Position numbers and translations under genes: made by a program. 64,000 nt of DNA from Vibrio syngnathi (GTDB lineage Bacteria; Pseudomonadota; Gammaproteobacteria; Enterobacterales; Vibrionaceae), in NCBI RefSeq assembly GCF_002119525.1, contig NZ_CP017917.1, forward strand, positions 124,001-188,000, given 5' to 3'. Below the pieces are notes generated by a model. It saw only the letters and a program-made list of their open reading frames with translations. It did no database searches and was not told the DNA's origin. Below, piece by piece: positions 35,552 to 45,825 of the stretch (its first letter is position 1; each line of letters starts with the position of its first letter).

Positions 35552-36433
35552 ATGTATCAAAACCTGTTACGCCATCGTGTAGGGCTTTATGAGAAGGCTC
35601 TACCTAACGAACTCAGCTGGGAAGATAAACTTAAGCAAACCAAAGAACTCGGCTTTGATTTTCTTGAGATATCGGTAGACGAATCAGACGAGCGTCGCAG
35701 CCGACTAGATTGGAATGACGAAGAAGTTTATGCCTTACGTCGTCTTTGTGAAAAGCACGGCGTACCGCTGCAATCCATGTGTTTAAGCGCGCATCGTAAG
35801 TTCCCATTTGGATCTGCTGATCCGGCGATTCGTGAGCAAGCTATCATCCATATGGAGAAAGCGATCTCACTGGCCTATAAGCTGGGTATTCGTACCATCC
35901 AACTAGCGGGATACGACGTTTACTATGAGCCTGCGGATAAAGTAACGCATCAAAGGTTTATTGAAGGGATGAAGCTTTCAGCGCAGTTGGCAGAAAGAGC
36001 CGGCGTGATGCTTGCTGTTGAGATCATGGATACGGACTACCTGAATTCTTTGAGTAAATTTGAAGTATTGAGTCGCGAAGTAAATTCACCGTATTTCACC
36101 GCGTATCCGGACGTGGGCAATATCTCTGGTTGGAATTACGACATAGTAACAGAACTGAAGTTGAGTAAACCTCATATCACTCAGATCCACCTCAAAGACA
36201 CGTATAAAGTGACTGACGAATACAAAGGGCAGTTCCGAGATCTCGTGATTGGTGATGGTGAAGTTGATTTCAATGCAATTTTTGAAACGTTGAGAGAGAC
36301 AGAATGTGTTGTGCCACTTGTGATTGAGATGTGGGCCCAAGATGAGTATTGGAAAGAGAATATCCTCACGGCACAAAAGCGTTTGAATGAGGTTTGTGTG
36401 CAAACGGGTGTTCCGAGATTGTTTGACCACTAA
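35552..36433 (+). CDS. ulaE: L-xylulose-5-phosphate 3-epimerase, 293 aa
   Basis: Xylose isomerase-like TIM barrel with metal-ligand segments FLEISVDESDERR, MLAVEIMDT, TAYPDVGNISGWN and HLKDT. Preceded by TAGGAGG 7 bases upstream and 8 bases after ulaD, so it is translationally close. It converts L-xylulose 5-phosphate to L-ribulose 5-phosphate, feeding UlaF. Last gene of the operon. Confidence 0.95.
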   Translation: MYQNLLRHRVGLYEKALPNELSWEDKLKQTKELGFDFLEISVDESDERRSRLDWNDEEVYALRRLCEKHGVPLQSMCLSAHRKFPFGSADPAIREQAIIHMEKAISLAYKLGIRTIQLAGYDVYYEPADKVTHQRFIEGMKLSAQLAERAGVMLAVEIMDTDYLNSLSKFEVLSREVNSPYFTAYPDVGNISGWNYDIVTELKLSKPHITQIHLKDTYKVTDEYKGQFRDLVIGDGEVDFNAIFETLRETECVVPLVIEMWAQDEYWKENILTAQKRLNEVCVQTGVPRLFDH

Positions 36434-36494
36434 CTCTACTTAGAATTATTAACCAGTTTCTCTTTGCGTTCTCGATGCTCCTAACGAAAAGAGA

Positions 36495-36533
36495 AAATGC
36501 AGCATATTGCCCCCAATATGCTGCATTTTTATA
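36495..36533 (+). terminator. Terminator of the ula operon
   Basis: A 15-bp perfect stem (AAATGCAGCATATTG / CAATATGCTGCATTT) with a CCCC loop and trailing T's, symmetric enough to work both ways. Confidence 0.92.
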
Positions 36534-36595
36534 TCAACATGTCGCTCTAAACTGTTGAAGCTGAGGTTATGTCAATGTCGAAATAGTGGCGGTTC

Positions 36596-36817
36596 TTAAA
36601 CAGCGATCGTCACATGATCACGGCCCACTTCAGCCATCTGAATCAGGTAGTCCGTATGGTACTTCTTCTTGATGACGATTTGGCTACCGATTTCAGCAAC
36701 AATCTTTACCACTTCCAACGCATCAGAAGGATGCAATGAAGAGTCTTTTGAAATTTCGATATTAACGCCTAAATTTGCCAATTTGATGATGTCGCTAGAA
36801 TGCATGGTCGTGTCCAA
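36596..36817 (-). CDS. Small hypothetical protein, 73 aa
   Basis: A compact protein with alternating helix and strand (SDIIKLANLGVNIEI, SDALEVVKIVAEIGSQIVIKKK, GRDHVTIAV), which could form a small beta-alpha-beta fold. The LHPSDALEVVKIV phrase has a faint look of HPr-like helices but lacks the phosphorylated His context. The start may be the Met at codon 5. Function unknown. Confidence 0.55.
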   Translation of the reverse strand: MDTTMHSSDIIKLANLGVNIEISKDSSLHPSDALEVVKIVAEIGSQIVIKKKYHTDYLIQMAEVGRDHVTIAV

Positions 36818-36862
36818 GGTATTTGATTTTCGTGGACTATATCATTATCGATTTATTTAACT

Positions 36863-37060
36863 CTACTCTACCAAGTCTAAAGTTTCGGTCGATGTTCTCA
36901 AACTATGATTCCAATATGTAAGTAGTCGATCTCTCTCACAAACTGGGTGGTTCAATCTCTGCAACGTGATGTGTCTACTAATTCCTTTATATACTGCCTC
37001 TATTAAGTGATTAGCTTGCTGATCTTCAATAGGGGCATTTTTGGAGCAGGCACTCATCAA
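36863..37060 (-). CDS. Possible small protein, 65 aa (doubtful)
   Basis: An open frame in the gap between the 73-aa gene and glycerate kinase. The composition (HITLQRLNHPVCERDRLLTYWNHSLRTS) is protein-like, and the gap would otherwise be 270 bases. No recognisable domain and no clear ribosome-binding site. Confidence 0.25.
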   Translation of the reverse strand: MMSACSKNAPIEDQQANHLIEAVYKGISRHITLQRLNHPVCERDRLLTYWNHSLRTSTETLDLVE

Positions 37061-37087
37061 ACCTAATATTCTTTTGGATCTCTCAGT

Positions 37088-38257
37088 ATGAAAATTGTTA
37101 TTGCACCAGACTCGTTTAAAGAATCTTTATCGGCGGTATCGGTGGCGGCGTGTATTGAAAAGGGTTTTCGTGAAATCTTCCCTGACGCTGACTATGTGAC
37201 TTTACCTCTGGCCGATGGTGGCGAAGGTACGGTAGATGTATTGCTACAAGGTTTAGCCGGACAAAAGCGAACCCATCAAGTTGAAGGGCCATTGGGTGAG
37301 TTGGTTGGTGCTGAATGGGCGATGCTTGAACCATCGGAGCATAACCAGAATAAAACGGCTTTGATTGAAATAGCCGCAGCATCGGGTTTGGACTTGCTGG
37401 CGCCAGAACAGCGCGACCCTTTGATTGCTTCGTCTTTTGGTACAGGACAGCTGATATTAGAAGCGATAGAGCAGGGCGCTCAAACCATCATTCTTGGATT
37501 GGGTGGCAGTGCGACCAATGATGGCGGCGCGGGTATTGTTCAAGCTCTAGGTGGGCGCTTGTTAGGTAGTAAAGGGCAAGATCTTGGCAGAGGTGGTGCA
37601 GCACTTGCAGAACTCACATCAATAGATCTTACCAGCTTAGATTCTCGCTGCGAAGATGTCGAATTGATTGTGGCATGCGATGTTGATAATCCATTGTGTG
37701 GTGATAACGGTGCCAGCCATATATTCGGCCCACAAAAAGGGGCGACTGCGGATCAAGTATTACTGCTCGATAAGGCGCTAGCGAATTTTGCTCAAGTCGC
37801 AGAAACACAAGGTTGTATCGGTGGCGATGATCCTGTTTACAAGCGTGTGGGTTATGGCGCGGCTGGTGGTACGCCAATGGGGCTCGGTTTGCTATTCAAT
37901 ATGCAGATTAAACCCGGTATCGAGATGGTACTTGATATTCTTAAAGCCGATGATGTGCTGAAAGGTGCAGATTTGGTGATTACTGGTGAAGGGCAAATGG
38001 ATAACCAAACTCTGCAAGGGAAAACGCCTTATGGCATTGCTAAACGAGCGAGCTTACAAGGCATTCCGACCATAGGCATTGCTGGCTCGCTGGGAACAGA
38101 AGTAGAAGCGCTTTATGGTGAAATGAACAGCTTGTTTGGTACGGTTCGCTCTCCTCAGTCACTTGACCAGGTTCTGCTAGAAGCCGAATTAAACCTTACC
38201 AGAACGGCGAGAAATATCGCTGCGACTCTGAAAGTAGGTCATGCGATTTTGAAATAA
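37088..38257 (+). CDS. Glycerate kinase (GarK/GlxK family), 389 aa
   Basis: The family start MKIVIAPDSFKESLSA, ADGGEGT, GLGGSATNDGGAGI and TGEGQMDNQTLQGK motifs are all present, and the length is usual (about 380 aa). It phosphorylates D-glycerate with ATP to 2- or 3-phosphoglycerate in the cytoplasm. The gene lies after the ula cluster but as a separate unit on the same strand, beyond a terminator. Confidence 0.92.
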   Translation: MKIVIAPDSFKESLSAVSVAACIEKGFREIFPDADYVTLPLADGGEGTVDVLLQGLAGQKRTHQVEGPLGELVGAEWAMLEPSEHNQNKTALIEIAAASGLDLLAPEQRDPLIASSFGTGQLILEAIEQGAQTIILGLGGSATNDGGAGIVQALGGRLLGSKGQDLGRGGAALAELTSIDLTSLDSRCEDVELIVACDVDNPLCGDNGASHIFGPQKGATADQVLLLDKALANFAQVAETQGCIGGDDPVYKRVGYGAAGGTPMGLGLLFNMQIKPGIEMVLDILKADDVLKGADLVITGEGQMDNQTLQGKTPYGIAKRASLQGIPTIGIAGSLGTEVEALYGEMNSLFGTVRSPQSLDQVLLEAELNLTRTARNIAATLKVGHAILK

Positions 38258-38458
38258 AGTGTGTTTTGACAATGGGTTACTTAACATCATAGTTTGATAG
38301 GTTTTATAGATAGCAACGATAAATAGAAACGATTATATTTTATACTCTTAGAGGTCTATTCTATATCCATAGTGTTTTTAGGGCTTTTTAAAGGAAGTCC
38401 GTATAAATATCAAGGTGCACTCACTATTGCTGTACCTTTGGACCTTAAGGAATAGATC

Positions 38459-39910
38459 ATGAGTAAAAAACTAACTACAGCTGCGGGTTGTCCTGTCGCT
38501 CATAACCAGAATGTTCAAACTGCGGGCAAACGTGGCCCTCAACTGCTTCAAGATGTTTGGTTCTTAGAGAAAATGGCGCATTTTGACCGTGAAGTCATTC
38601 CAGAGCGTCGTATGCACGCGAAAGGCTCAGGCGCTTACGGCACATTTACTGTGACGCACGACATCACAAAATACACCAAGGCAAAGCTGTTCTCTGAAGT
38701 GGGTAAACAGACCGACCTGTTTGCACGTTTTACGACAGTAGCGGGCGAGCGTGGCGCGGCTGATGCAGAACGTGATATCCGCGGCTTTGCATTGAAGTTT
38801 TATACTGAAGAAGGCAACTGGGATATGGTGGGTAACAACACGCCGGTATTCTTCCTTCGTGATCCTCTTAAGTTCCCAGACCTAAACCACGCGGTTAAAC
38901 GTGACCCTCGCACCAACATGCGTAGCGCGAAAAATAACTGGGATTTTTGGACTTCTTTGCCGGAAGCGCTTCACCAAATCACTATCGTAATGAGTGATCG
39001 TGGTATTCCCGCGACTTACCGTCACATGCACGGCTTTGGTAGCCACACGTTCAGCTTTATTAACGCAGACAACGAGCGTTTCTGGGTTAAATTCCACTTC
39101 AAATCTCAGCAAGGTATTAAGAACCTTTCTGATGCAGAAGCGGCACAAGTGATCGGTGACGATCGCGAAAGCCACCAACGTGATTTGCTAGACAGCATCG
39201 ATAACCAAGACTTCCCTAAATGGACATTGAAAGTACAAGTGATGCCAGAAGCGGATGCAGTGAAAGTGCCATACAACCCGTTCGATTTGACTAAGATCTG
39301 GCCTCACGCTGATTACCCATTAATTGAAGTGGGTGAGTTTGAATTGAACCGTAACCCGCAAAACTTCTTCGCTGAAGTAGAGCAGTCGGCATTTAACCCG
39401 GCGAACGTGGTTCCGGGTATCAGCTTTTCCCCAGACAAGATGCTACAAGGCCGTCTGTTTGCTTACGGTGATGCACAACGTTACCGTTTAGGTGTCAACC
39501 ATCAGCACATCCCAGTGAACGCGCCTCGTTGCCCTGTGCACAGCTATCACCGTGATGGTGCAATGCGTGTTGACGGTAACTTTGGTAGCACACTCGGTTA
39601 TGAACCAAACAATGAAGGTCAGTGGGCAGAGCAACCCGATTTTGCAGATCCAGCATTGAATCTTGAGGGTGCCGCTGCACACTGGGATCACCGTGAAGAT
39701 GAAGATTACTTCTCGCAACCGGGTGACTTGTTCCGTCTGATGACACCAGAAAAACAAGCGATTCTGTTTGATAATACTGCTCGTAACCTAGGCGGCGTAC
39801 CTAAAGAAATTCAACTGCGCCACCTAAGACACTGTTACAAAGCCGATCCAGCTTACGGTGAAGGCATTGGTAAACTGCTTGAAATCGATGTAAGCGAATT
39901 TAAGTCGTAA
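38459..39910 (+). CDS. katA: Monofunctional haem catalase, small-subunit clade, 483 aa
   Basis: The catalytic His is H53 ([12 protein letters not shown]), the distal Asn lies in [12 protein letters not shown], and the proximal haem Tyr lies in [12 protein letters not shown]. The conserved [22 protein letters not shown] motif is present. Length near 480 aa places it in the small clade 3. It decomposes hydrogen peroxide. No signal peptide is apparent. Preceded by AAGGA 8 bases before ATG. The 200-bp upstream region has several ATAG steps that could be OxyR-related but do not match the full consensus. Confidence 0.96.
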   Translation: MSKKLTTAAGCPVAHNQNVQTAGKRGPQLLQDVWFLEKMAHFDREVIPERRMHAKGSGAYGTFTVTHDITKYTKAKLFSEVGKQTDLFARFTTVAGERGAADAERDIRGFALKFYTEEGNWDMVGNNTPVFFLRDPLKFPDLNHAVKRDPRTNMRSAKNNWDFWTSLPEALHQITIVMSDRGIPATYRHMHGFGSHTFSFINADNERFWVKFHFKSQQGIKNLSDAEAAQVIGDDRESHQRDLLDSIDNQDFPKWTLKVQVMPEADAVKVPYNPFDLTKIWPHADYPLIEVGEFELNRNPQNFFAEVEQSAFNPANVVPGISFSPDKMLQGRLFAYGDAQRYRLGVNHQHIPVNAPRCPVHSYHRDGAMRVDGNFGSTLGYEPNNEGQWAEQPDFADPALNLEGAAAHWDHREDEDYFSQPGDLFRLMTPEKQAILFDNTARNLGGVPKEIQLRHLRHCYKADPAYGEGIGKLLEIDVSEFKS

Positions 39911-39934
39911 TCAATCATCTTGATTAGTTAATCG

Positions 39935-39967
39935 AAAGGCCGTTGATTGAATCACTCGATGGCCTTT
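39935..39967 (+). terminator. Terminator after catalase
   Basis: AAAGGCC / GGCCTTT stem with inner GTTGATTGAATCAC pairing, ending in TTTTT. Confidence 0.8.
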
Positions 39968-40136
39968 TTGATCCCTGTTCTAAATAAACAAATAAATAAG
40001 TAATTAAGCTATTGAATCTTAGGTTATTGCCTAATGATAGTTTTTGCCTATCAAATTAATAAATTCAGCCCATTATCTTTATTAATCAGTCGGGATTATC
40101 CTACGGCTATCAGTTTATAAAGTAATAGAGTTTGAG

Positions 40137-41009
40137 ATGAGTAAGAGCGCATTAATCGTTGAAGGTGGAGCAATGAGAGGCATCTTCGCAGCCGGAGTAT
40201 TGGACGCCTTCATGCAAGACGATTTCCGTCCTTATGATTTTGCCATTGGTGTATCTGCGGGTGTGTCGAACCTTGTTGGTTACCTGTCTCAAGCACCAAA
40301 ACGCAGCTATAGCGTGATTACTACCATGGCAACGGATAAGACGTTCTTTAACCCTGCTCGCTTTGCCAAAGGTGGTAATTTGGTCGACGTTAAGTGGTTG
40401 TGGGATGAATCTAATCAACGCTATCCACTCGATTGCGGTGAGCTGTTCTCAAGTGTTCCCTTAATTGCTGCTGTAACGAACGTCGATACTGGCAGTGCGG
40501 ATTACTATCATATCAAGCCTGAAAACCTATCTAACGTGGTTGAAGCGACAACCGCGCTACCTATCGCTTACCGTGAGACACCATGTTTCTCGGGTGGTTG
40601 CTATACCGATGGTGGTGTGGCTGATTCGATTCCAGTTCGTGAAGCATACCGACGTGGTGCACGCGACATTACCGTGATTCTGTCTCACCCACTTAGCTAC
40701 CGAATGAAACCGCAGAAGTATCAGTGGATGCTGAAAAAACTGTTAAAGAAATTCCCGAATATTGCAGAGTCGATGGCGGTGCGTGCCGAAAACTATAACC
40801 AGTCTTTGGAGTTCATTCGTAATCCACCAAAAGATGCGACCATTAAAGTGATAGCGCCGCCAGAAGCGTTCGCGGTGAAGCGTTTAACTATGGATCAAAC
40901 GGTCTTGAATGCAGGTTATGAGATGGGTGTGAAAGCAGGGGAAGAGCATCTTGCTATTAGAAAAGGTGTCTATGGCTTAGATACCGAAGATTGTCATTTC
41001 TGCGTTTAG
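40137..41009 (+). CDS. Patatin-like phospholipase, YjjU family, 290 aa
   Basis: Catalytic dyad Ser40 in GVSAG and Asp158 in YTDGG, with the glycine-rich oxyanion loop EGGAMRGIF at the N-terminus. No signal peptide, so it is probably cytoplasmic or membrane-peripheral. The C-terminus ends in CHFCV. It likely hydrolyses acyl esters of lipids; the exact substrate is not known. Confidence 0.9.
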   Translation: MSKSALIVEGGAMRGIFAAGVLDAFMQDDFRPYDFAIGVSAGVSNLVGYLSQAPKRSYSVITTMATDKTFFNPARFAKGGNLVDVKWLWDESNQRYPLDCGELFSSVPLIAAVTNVDTGSADYYHIKPENLSNVVEATTALPIAYRETPCFSGGCYTDGGVADSIPVREAYRRGARDITVILSHPLSYRMKPQKYQWMLKKLLKKFPNIAESMAVRAENYNQSLEFIRNPPKDATIKVIAPPEAFAVKRLTMDQTVLNAGYEMGVKAGEEHLAIRKGVYGLDTEDCHFCV

Positions 41010-41126
41010 AACTGTTTTTGAATGCGGGATAAACGAGAAGCCACGCTGTTCACTCAGGACTAGCGTAGCTTGATATTTTAGATTGAGTTTATTACTAACT
41101 CGGTCTGCTATTAACTCAAGTTGTTG

Positions 41127-42119
41127 TTAAACCAGTTCGTTGCCGCTGGTGTTGCCTGTGAAAAAGGCATCAACGCTGGTGAGCGTTGTATTGGCAATGT
41201 TGAACAGAGCATCTTTAGTCAAGAAGGCTTGGTGACCTGTGAACAATACGTTGTGACAAGCAGATAGGCGACGGAATACGTCATCCACAATCACATCATT
41301 AGATTTGTCTTGGAAGAACAGCTCTTTCTCGTTGTCGTAAACATCAAGGCCAAGCGCGCCGATTTTGCTCTGTTTCAGCGCTTCAATTGCGGCTGTCGAA
41401 TCAAGCAGTTCACCACGACTGGTGTTGACGATCATCACGCCATCTTTCATTTTGCCGAATGCCGTTGCATCCAACAGGTGGTAGTTCTCTTTGCTCATAG
41501 GGCAGTGCAAAGAAATTACGTCAGATTCTTGGTAAAGCTCGTCGAGTTCTACGTATTTAGCACCCAGTTCTTTTGCCAATGGGTTCGGGTAGGGGTCGTA
41601 GCACAAGATGTTCATGCCCAAGCCTTTCAGGATACGCATGGTCGCTAGACCTATTTTACCTGAACCGATCACACCAACGGTTTTACCGTGGAAGTTGAAG
41701 CCAACCAAACCCTCAAGAGAGAAGTTCGCGTCACGAGTACGTTGGTATGCCTTGTGTAGTTTACGATTCAAACACATCATCATGCCGACGGTGTGTTCTG
41801 CTACCGATTCTGGTGAATAAGCAGGAACGCGAACCACTTGCAGACCAAACTCTTTGGCTGCACCTAAATCGACTTTATCAAAGCCCGCACAGCGCATCGC
41901 GATCAGCTTGGTGCCGCCTTTAGCAAGAATCTCTAACACGTCTCGCGATAGGTCATCGTTTACAAACGCACAAACCACTTCGTTGCCGTGCGCCATTTTT
42001 GCTGTTGTTGTAGTGAGTCGAAAATCGTGAAAATGGAACTCGGCGTTGAGTTCGCCTTTTGCCAGTTCAAATGATTTTTCGTCGTATGATTTTGAGCTAA
42101 AAAAAGCAATGTTGAGCAT
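41127..42119 (-). CDS. ldhA: Fermentative D-lactate dehydrogenase, 330 aa
   Basis: 2-hydroxyacid dehydrogenase with the Rossmann motif GVIGSGKIGLATM, catalytic Arg in NTSRGELLD, Glu in LGLDVYDNE and His in FTGHQAFLT. The pattern of N-terminal MRCAGFDKVDL and YSPESVAEHTVGMMMCLNR is that of E. coli LdhA (329 aa). It reduces pyruvate to D-lactate with NADH in the cytoplasm. Confidence 0.94.
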   Translation of the reverse strand: MLNIAFFSSKSYDEKSFELAKGELNAEFHFHDFRLTTTTAKMAHGNEVVCAFVNDDLSRDVLEILAKGGTKLIAMRCAGFDKVDLGAAKEFGLQVVRVPAYSPESVAEHTVGMMMCLNRKLHKAYQRTRDANFSLEGLVGFNFHGKTVGVIGSGKIGLATMRILKGLGMNILCYDPYPNPLAKELGAKYVELDELYQESDVISLHCPMSKENYHLLDATAFGKMKDGVMIVNTSRGELLDSTAAIEALKQSKIGALGLDVYDNEKELFFQDKSNDVIVDDVFRRLSACHNVLFTGHQAFLTKDALFNIANTTLTSVDAFFTGNTSGNELV

Positions 42120-42342
42120 GGCTTCCTCTCTTACCTAAAATATAAATAACCCACTGATTCATTCTTTGAAACGGGATTAAAACTAATAACTCTGTTCAGT
42201 GTGCTAGAGTTTTTTTCTCTTGTCTATCACCATTAGTCATTGTAATTACTATGGTTATTTGGTCTGTTGTCTTCACTTATTGAACATTAAAAATCACAGT
42301 ACGAGGCAGCTTGCTTATAAGTTCATCAATATTGAATGGATC

Positions 42343-42675
42343 TTACTTTCGGGTGTTGAACATCTTCTTAGTCTCTTTCTCAGACCAGAAGTTAATGTTG
42401 AATTGTGCGTCGTCGCTCAGCTCTACTCGATGCCAATATTGAGGTGGACTTGTGGCAAATTGCCCTGCTTGGATCGTGATAACACTTTCTGGTTCTGTCG
42501 CGTCGGCATCGGCAAAACCATAGAAGGTGACGGTGCCTTTCATTACGCAGATCTGCCCGAATACACCTTCTGCGGTGTTGTGGTGATTAAGCAATGCAGC
42601 CGGTATGTTGTCTTTGGTGAAAAATGGCGTTGAACGTTGAATTTTCCAGTGTGACGGAATACGTAAATGACTCAT
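42343..42675 (-). CDS. DUF1971 cupin-like protein, 110 aa
   Basis: A short cupin-type protein similar to the domain attached to some TehB tellurite-resistance proteins: LRIPSHWKIQRSTPFFT, PAALLNHHNTAEGVFGQI, FATSPPQYWHRVEL. No methyltransferase part is present. It lies 62 bases downstream of the ferredoxin-NADP reductase gene on the same strand, so the two may be cotranscribed. Confidence 0.8.
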   Translation of the reverse strand: MSHLRIPSHWKIQRSTPFFTKDNIPAALLNHHNTAEGVFGQICVMKGTVTFYGFADADATEPESVITIQAGQFATSPPQYWHRVELSDDAQFNINFWSEKETKKMFNTRK

Positions 42676-42737
42676 ATAAAACCTCTTGTCTGTATTTTGA
42701 ATACAAGCTTTAGCTTTGATTGAATTGGTGACCGTGA

Positions 42738-43541
42738 TTACCAGTAGTTTTCACTGCTGAATTGGCCGGGCTTTCGGCGTAAGTGCTTCTCGAAACCTAA
42801 GTTGGTTAGAGCTTCACTTGTGTCGCGAACCATTTGCGGATTGCCACAAAGGTAGAAAAAACTGCGGGTTTGATTGAAAGTGACAGACGTGGTTTGCTCA
42901 AGGTCGCCTCCAAGTAACAAGCTTGGGATTCGTCCGCGCAAAGTTCCGGTGACTGATTCTCTAGAAATAATTGGCACATATTGTAGTTTCCCCTGAAAGT
43001 GTTCAACGAGTTGATTGATTCGATCTTGATACGTGAGGTCTTGCTCTGTTCTTACGGCATGAACCAGTACAAGGTTTTTGAACGAGGTGATTTTTTCAGA
43101 TTCAGAGCCGTTTTGCTGTTGTATCTGCATGCTTTCGAGCATTGAGATAAAAGGCCCAACGGCGGTTCCGGTTGAAAGCATCCACAGATCCTCGGCGATC
43201 TCTGGAATCTCATTTAGCGTCATAAAGCCGCTTGGGTCTTTGCCTACAAATATGTCATCGCCTATCTTCAACTCATGAAGTTGAGGTGAAAGCTGCCCGT
43301 TCTGATCCTTAATAATCAAAAATTCCAGATGTTGATGACCTTGTTCGTGCTCTGGCGCATTCACCATGGAATAAGCACGTCTGACAAGCTCCTCCTCGTT
43401 GTTAAGTAAACCAAGTTTCGTGAACTGTCCCGCTTGATAGGGCGAGATTGGCGCACTGACTTGCAGTGAGAACAGCTGATCTGTCCATTGTGTTTTATGT
43501 AAGACTTTGCCAGTTACCAAACCATGAGGAATATCTGTCAT
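42738..43541 (-). CDS. fpr: Ferredoxin-NADP reductase, 267 aa
   Basis: FAD-binding motif RRAYSMVNAP and GQFTKLGL, NADP-binding STGTAVGPFISML, and C-terminal YLCGNPQMVRD...RKPGQFSSENYW, as in E. coli Fpr. Start ATG 43541 has AAAGGTG upstream; a longer frame to 43586 is less likely. It transfers electrons between NADPH and ferredoxin or flavodoxin in the cytoplasm. The 341 bases upstream (43542-43882) separate it from a divergent acyltransferase gene; I see no clear regulatory motif there. Confidence 0.92.
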   Translation of the reverse strand: MTDIPHGLVTGKVLHKTQWTDQLFSLQVSAPISPYQAGQFTKLGLLNNEEELVRRAYSMVNAPEHEQGHQHLEFLIIKDQNGQLSPQLHELKIGDDIFVGKDPSGFMTLNEIPEIAEDLWMLSTGTAVGPFISMLESMQIQQQNGSESEKITSFKNLVLVHAVRTEQDLTYQDRINQLVEHFQGKLQYVPIISRESVTGTLRGRIPSLLLGGDLEQTTSVTFNQTRSFFYLCGNPQMVRDTSEALTNLGFEKHLRRKPGQFSSENYW

Positions 43542-43882
43542 ATCATCACCTTTACTTAGAGAAGTTATCTCATTAAGGATACTCAACTATTTACACTTTG
43601 GAGTTGCATGTACCATGCCATTAGTGAGAATGCTTATCAATACTGGTTATTCGGTAAAAATCAACTTGAATGATGTCAAATAGACTTTGTACTGCTGTGT
43701 CTAAATGACATCTTTGTTGTTTTTTGATGTGATTCCTTGTGATTAAGAACGATGAGTTGCCCTATGGGCACAGACCAAAATTAGTTCCGTGGTTTGACCC
43801 TTAATGTATTCACCAATAACTAAAGAGAATATTTTATAGATGAGTATAATGGCGGCTTTCGATCTCAATATAGCCGTGTTTT

Positions 43883-44827
43883 ATGCTTGATAATCTTCGT
43901 ATGGCCTTGAACGTATTGTTCGTGACTATCAATACCGCAATGACTGCGTTTACCGTGAGCTTCTTTGGCCTCATCAAACTGATTCTTCCAATCTCTATTG
44001 TTCAAAAGTCATGTACTCGTTTAGCGAATTTCACATTTTGGTGTTGGGCTTCGCTCAATCTTTGGATGTTGAATGTGAATAACGATATCGAGTGGCAAGT
44101 TGAGGGCGGGGAAGACATCTCGACCAAGCAATGGTATTTGATGATGTCGAATCACCTCAGTTGGGCGGATATCGTGATCTTGTCTTCGATCTTGAAAGAC
44201 AAGATGCCAATGACCAAGTTCTTCCTTAAGCATGAATTGCTGTACGTCCCTTTTGTTGGTTTGGCTTGTTGGGGCTTGGATATGCCTTTCATGAGACGTC
44301 ACTCACGTGAGTTTTTGATTCGTAACCCTGAGCGTCGCAATGATGATTTCGATGCAATTAATAAGGCATGCACTAAGTTCAAATGGGCACCGACAACCTT
44401 GGTGAATTTTGTGGAAGGGACTCGTGCAAACCACGAGAAACTGACGACAACGAAAACACCTTATCGACATCTACTCAAGCCAAAAACCGGCGGTGTGGCG
44501 TTCGCTCTGTCTGCTATGGGCCCAATTTTGGATGGTATTGTAGATGTTACTCTGGCTTATCCAGAAAATCAGGCTTCTCCATTTGAAGACATGCTGAAGG
44601 GTAAAATGACCAAGGTGGTGGTGCGTATTAAACTGCACCCAATGGATGAGAACGTGAACGGTAATTATTTTGAAGATAAAGCGTTTAAACGTCGTTTCCA
44701 CAGTTGGTTGAATAATACGTGGAAAGAGAAAGACGACTATCTAGATACGGTTTATGGGGTTGATACGCCCTCTGAGGTTGAAATGATTGATGAACCTGAT
44801 GTCGCTTATAAGAAACAAGAACAATAA
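43883..44827 (+). CDS. PlsC-family acyltransferase, YihG-like, 314 aa
   Basis: 1-acyl-glycerol-3-phosphate acyltransferase superfamily: catalytic NHLSWAD (NHxxxxD) and substrate motif NFVEGTR. The N-terminal hydrophobic region (LFVTINTAMTAFTVSFFGLIKLIL) anchors it to the inner membrane. Length and C-terminal WLNNTWKEKD match E. coli YihG-type acyltransferases that alter the acyl composition of phospholipids. Confidence 0.9.
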   Translation: MLDNLRMALNVLFVTINTAMTAFTVSFFGLIKLILPISIVQKSCTRLANFTFWCWASLNLWMLNVNNDIEWQVEGGEDISTKQWYLMMSNHLSWADIVILSSILKDKMPMTKFFLKHELLYVPFVGLACWGLDMPFMRRHSREFLIRNPERRNDDFDAINKACTKFKWAPTTLVNFVEGTRANHEKLTTTKTPYRHLLKPKTGGVAFALSAMGPILDGIVDVTLAYPENQASPFEDMLKGKMTKVVVRIKLHPMDENVNGNYFEDKAFKRRFHSWLNNTWKEKDDYLDTVYGVDTPSEVEMIDEPDVAYKKQEQ

Positions 44828-44850
44828 GCTCATACCAAATCGATAGCATC

Positions 44851-44887
44851 AAAAAAGCCGATAGTTCATTGAACTGTCGGCTTTTTT
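44851..44887. terminator. Terminator after acyltransferase gene
   Basis: AAAAAAGCCGATAGTTCA pairs with GAACTGTCGGCTTTTTT around a short loop, with one mismatch; poly-A before and poly-T after make it bidirectional. Confidence 0.9.
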
Positions 44888-44976
44888 ATTGATTGGGCTT
44901 TGTCTACTCAAACAGTGCAGTCAGTGCTCACTATGTTTTAAAGCGCTAAAACAAGGATGGTCAAAGAGTGAGGAAG

Positions 44977-45720
44977 TTAAATAGCTTGGTAAGCCTCAAT
45001 GATGTGCTTAACTTCACTGGTTTTTCCTTGCTTCTCTTGTCCTTGATGGATGCGCAAGTAGTGCTGCAATGTTTTGGCTTTGTATTGCTGTGATACTTGC
45101 TTCTGTTGTTCACAGTTCGGAGTCCAGATCTTGTCGCCGACGCTTGATATCTCAGTTACCGTTCGGTTATTGCCGTTTTCATCTAGATTTTTGTCGCTTT
45201 CACCTTGGTTATTGCTGACCAATAAAATCTCGTAGTAACGACGGTTTTCTTCAATTAACACTTCATCAATTAGGCTGAAATTGAGCGCCTTTAAATGATT
45301 TCTTAGCTCGAACTGCTGATGAACAGGGCAAAGCAAAAAATCGATCGCTTTGTCTGGATGCTTGCAATGAATATCGTCGACGAGCTTTTGTGTTAGATCG
45401 CCTCCCACCCCCGCAATAATGACTAGATGTCTGCCAGTGTGCTTTTCCAATGGAATCGCTGCGACATCCAAGCAGTAGACTTGCCATTGGCTGGTAATCG
45501 CTTGTTGGTCCGAATTATCTTGGGGAAAGTAACGCGTTAGCTTGCTTTCCAGTTCATTCATCAGAGAAGGGACAATATCGACAAAATGAATCTGCGGTGC
45601 TTTGTGGTCAGATAATAGTTGAACACCCAAAAAGCCGTGATCACAACAACAGTCCCAAATATGTTGGTAGCCATTGCTGACAAGGGAGTGGAGAGTTTGC
45701 AGTCGGTTACTTAGCTTCAT
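44977..45720 (-). CDS. TrmK-like tRNA (adenine-N1)-methyltransferase family protein, 247 aa
   Basis: A SAM-binding fold starting MKLSNRLQTLHSLV with motif I WDCCCDHGFLGVQLL and the TrmK motif IIAGVGGDLTQKLV. A C-terminal basic helical extension follows. Family members methylate N1 of A22 in tRNA in Bacillus; the Vibrio target is not established. It has an unusual central insertion rich in Asn/Glu (about aa 175-200). Confidence 0.82.
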   Translation of the reverse strand: MKLSNRLQTLHSLVSNGYQHIWDCCCDHGFLGVQLLSDHKAPQIHFVDIVPSLMNELESKLTRYFPQDNSDQQAITSQWQVYCLDVAAIPLEKHTGRHLVIIAGVGGDLTQKLVDDIHCKHPDKAIDFLLCPVHQQFELRNHLKALNFSLIDEVLIEENRRYYEILLVSNNQGESDKNLDENGNNRTVTEISSVGDKIWTPNCEQQKQVSQQYKAKTLQHYLRIHQGQEKQGKTSEVKHIIEAYQAI

Positions 45721-45790
45721 AAGGCTCGTGTCGTTAAAAAAGGGTATTGTTGTATCGAACGCGCATTGTAATGACTTTCCATAAAAACAA

Positions 45791-45825
45791 AAGCACCTAG
45801 GGGATTAATCCTAGGTGCTTTTTTG
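45791..45825. terminator. Terminator upstream of TrmK-like gene
   Basis: AAGCACCTAGG / CCTAGGTGCTT perfect 11-bp stem, 8-base loop and TTTT, flanked by A-rich DNA; it can end the diguanylate-cyclase-like gene transcript from the right. Confidence 0.88.

Noticed and set aside
38289..38326. ATAG-rich stretch upstream of the catalase as an OxyR site
   Set aside because: Several ATAG steps occur, but the full ATAG-N7-CTAT twin arrangement is not met.
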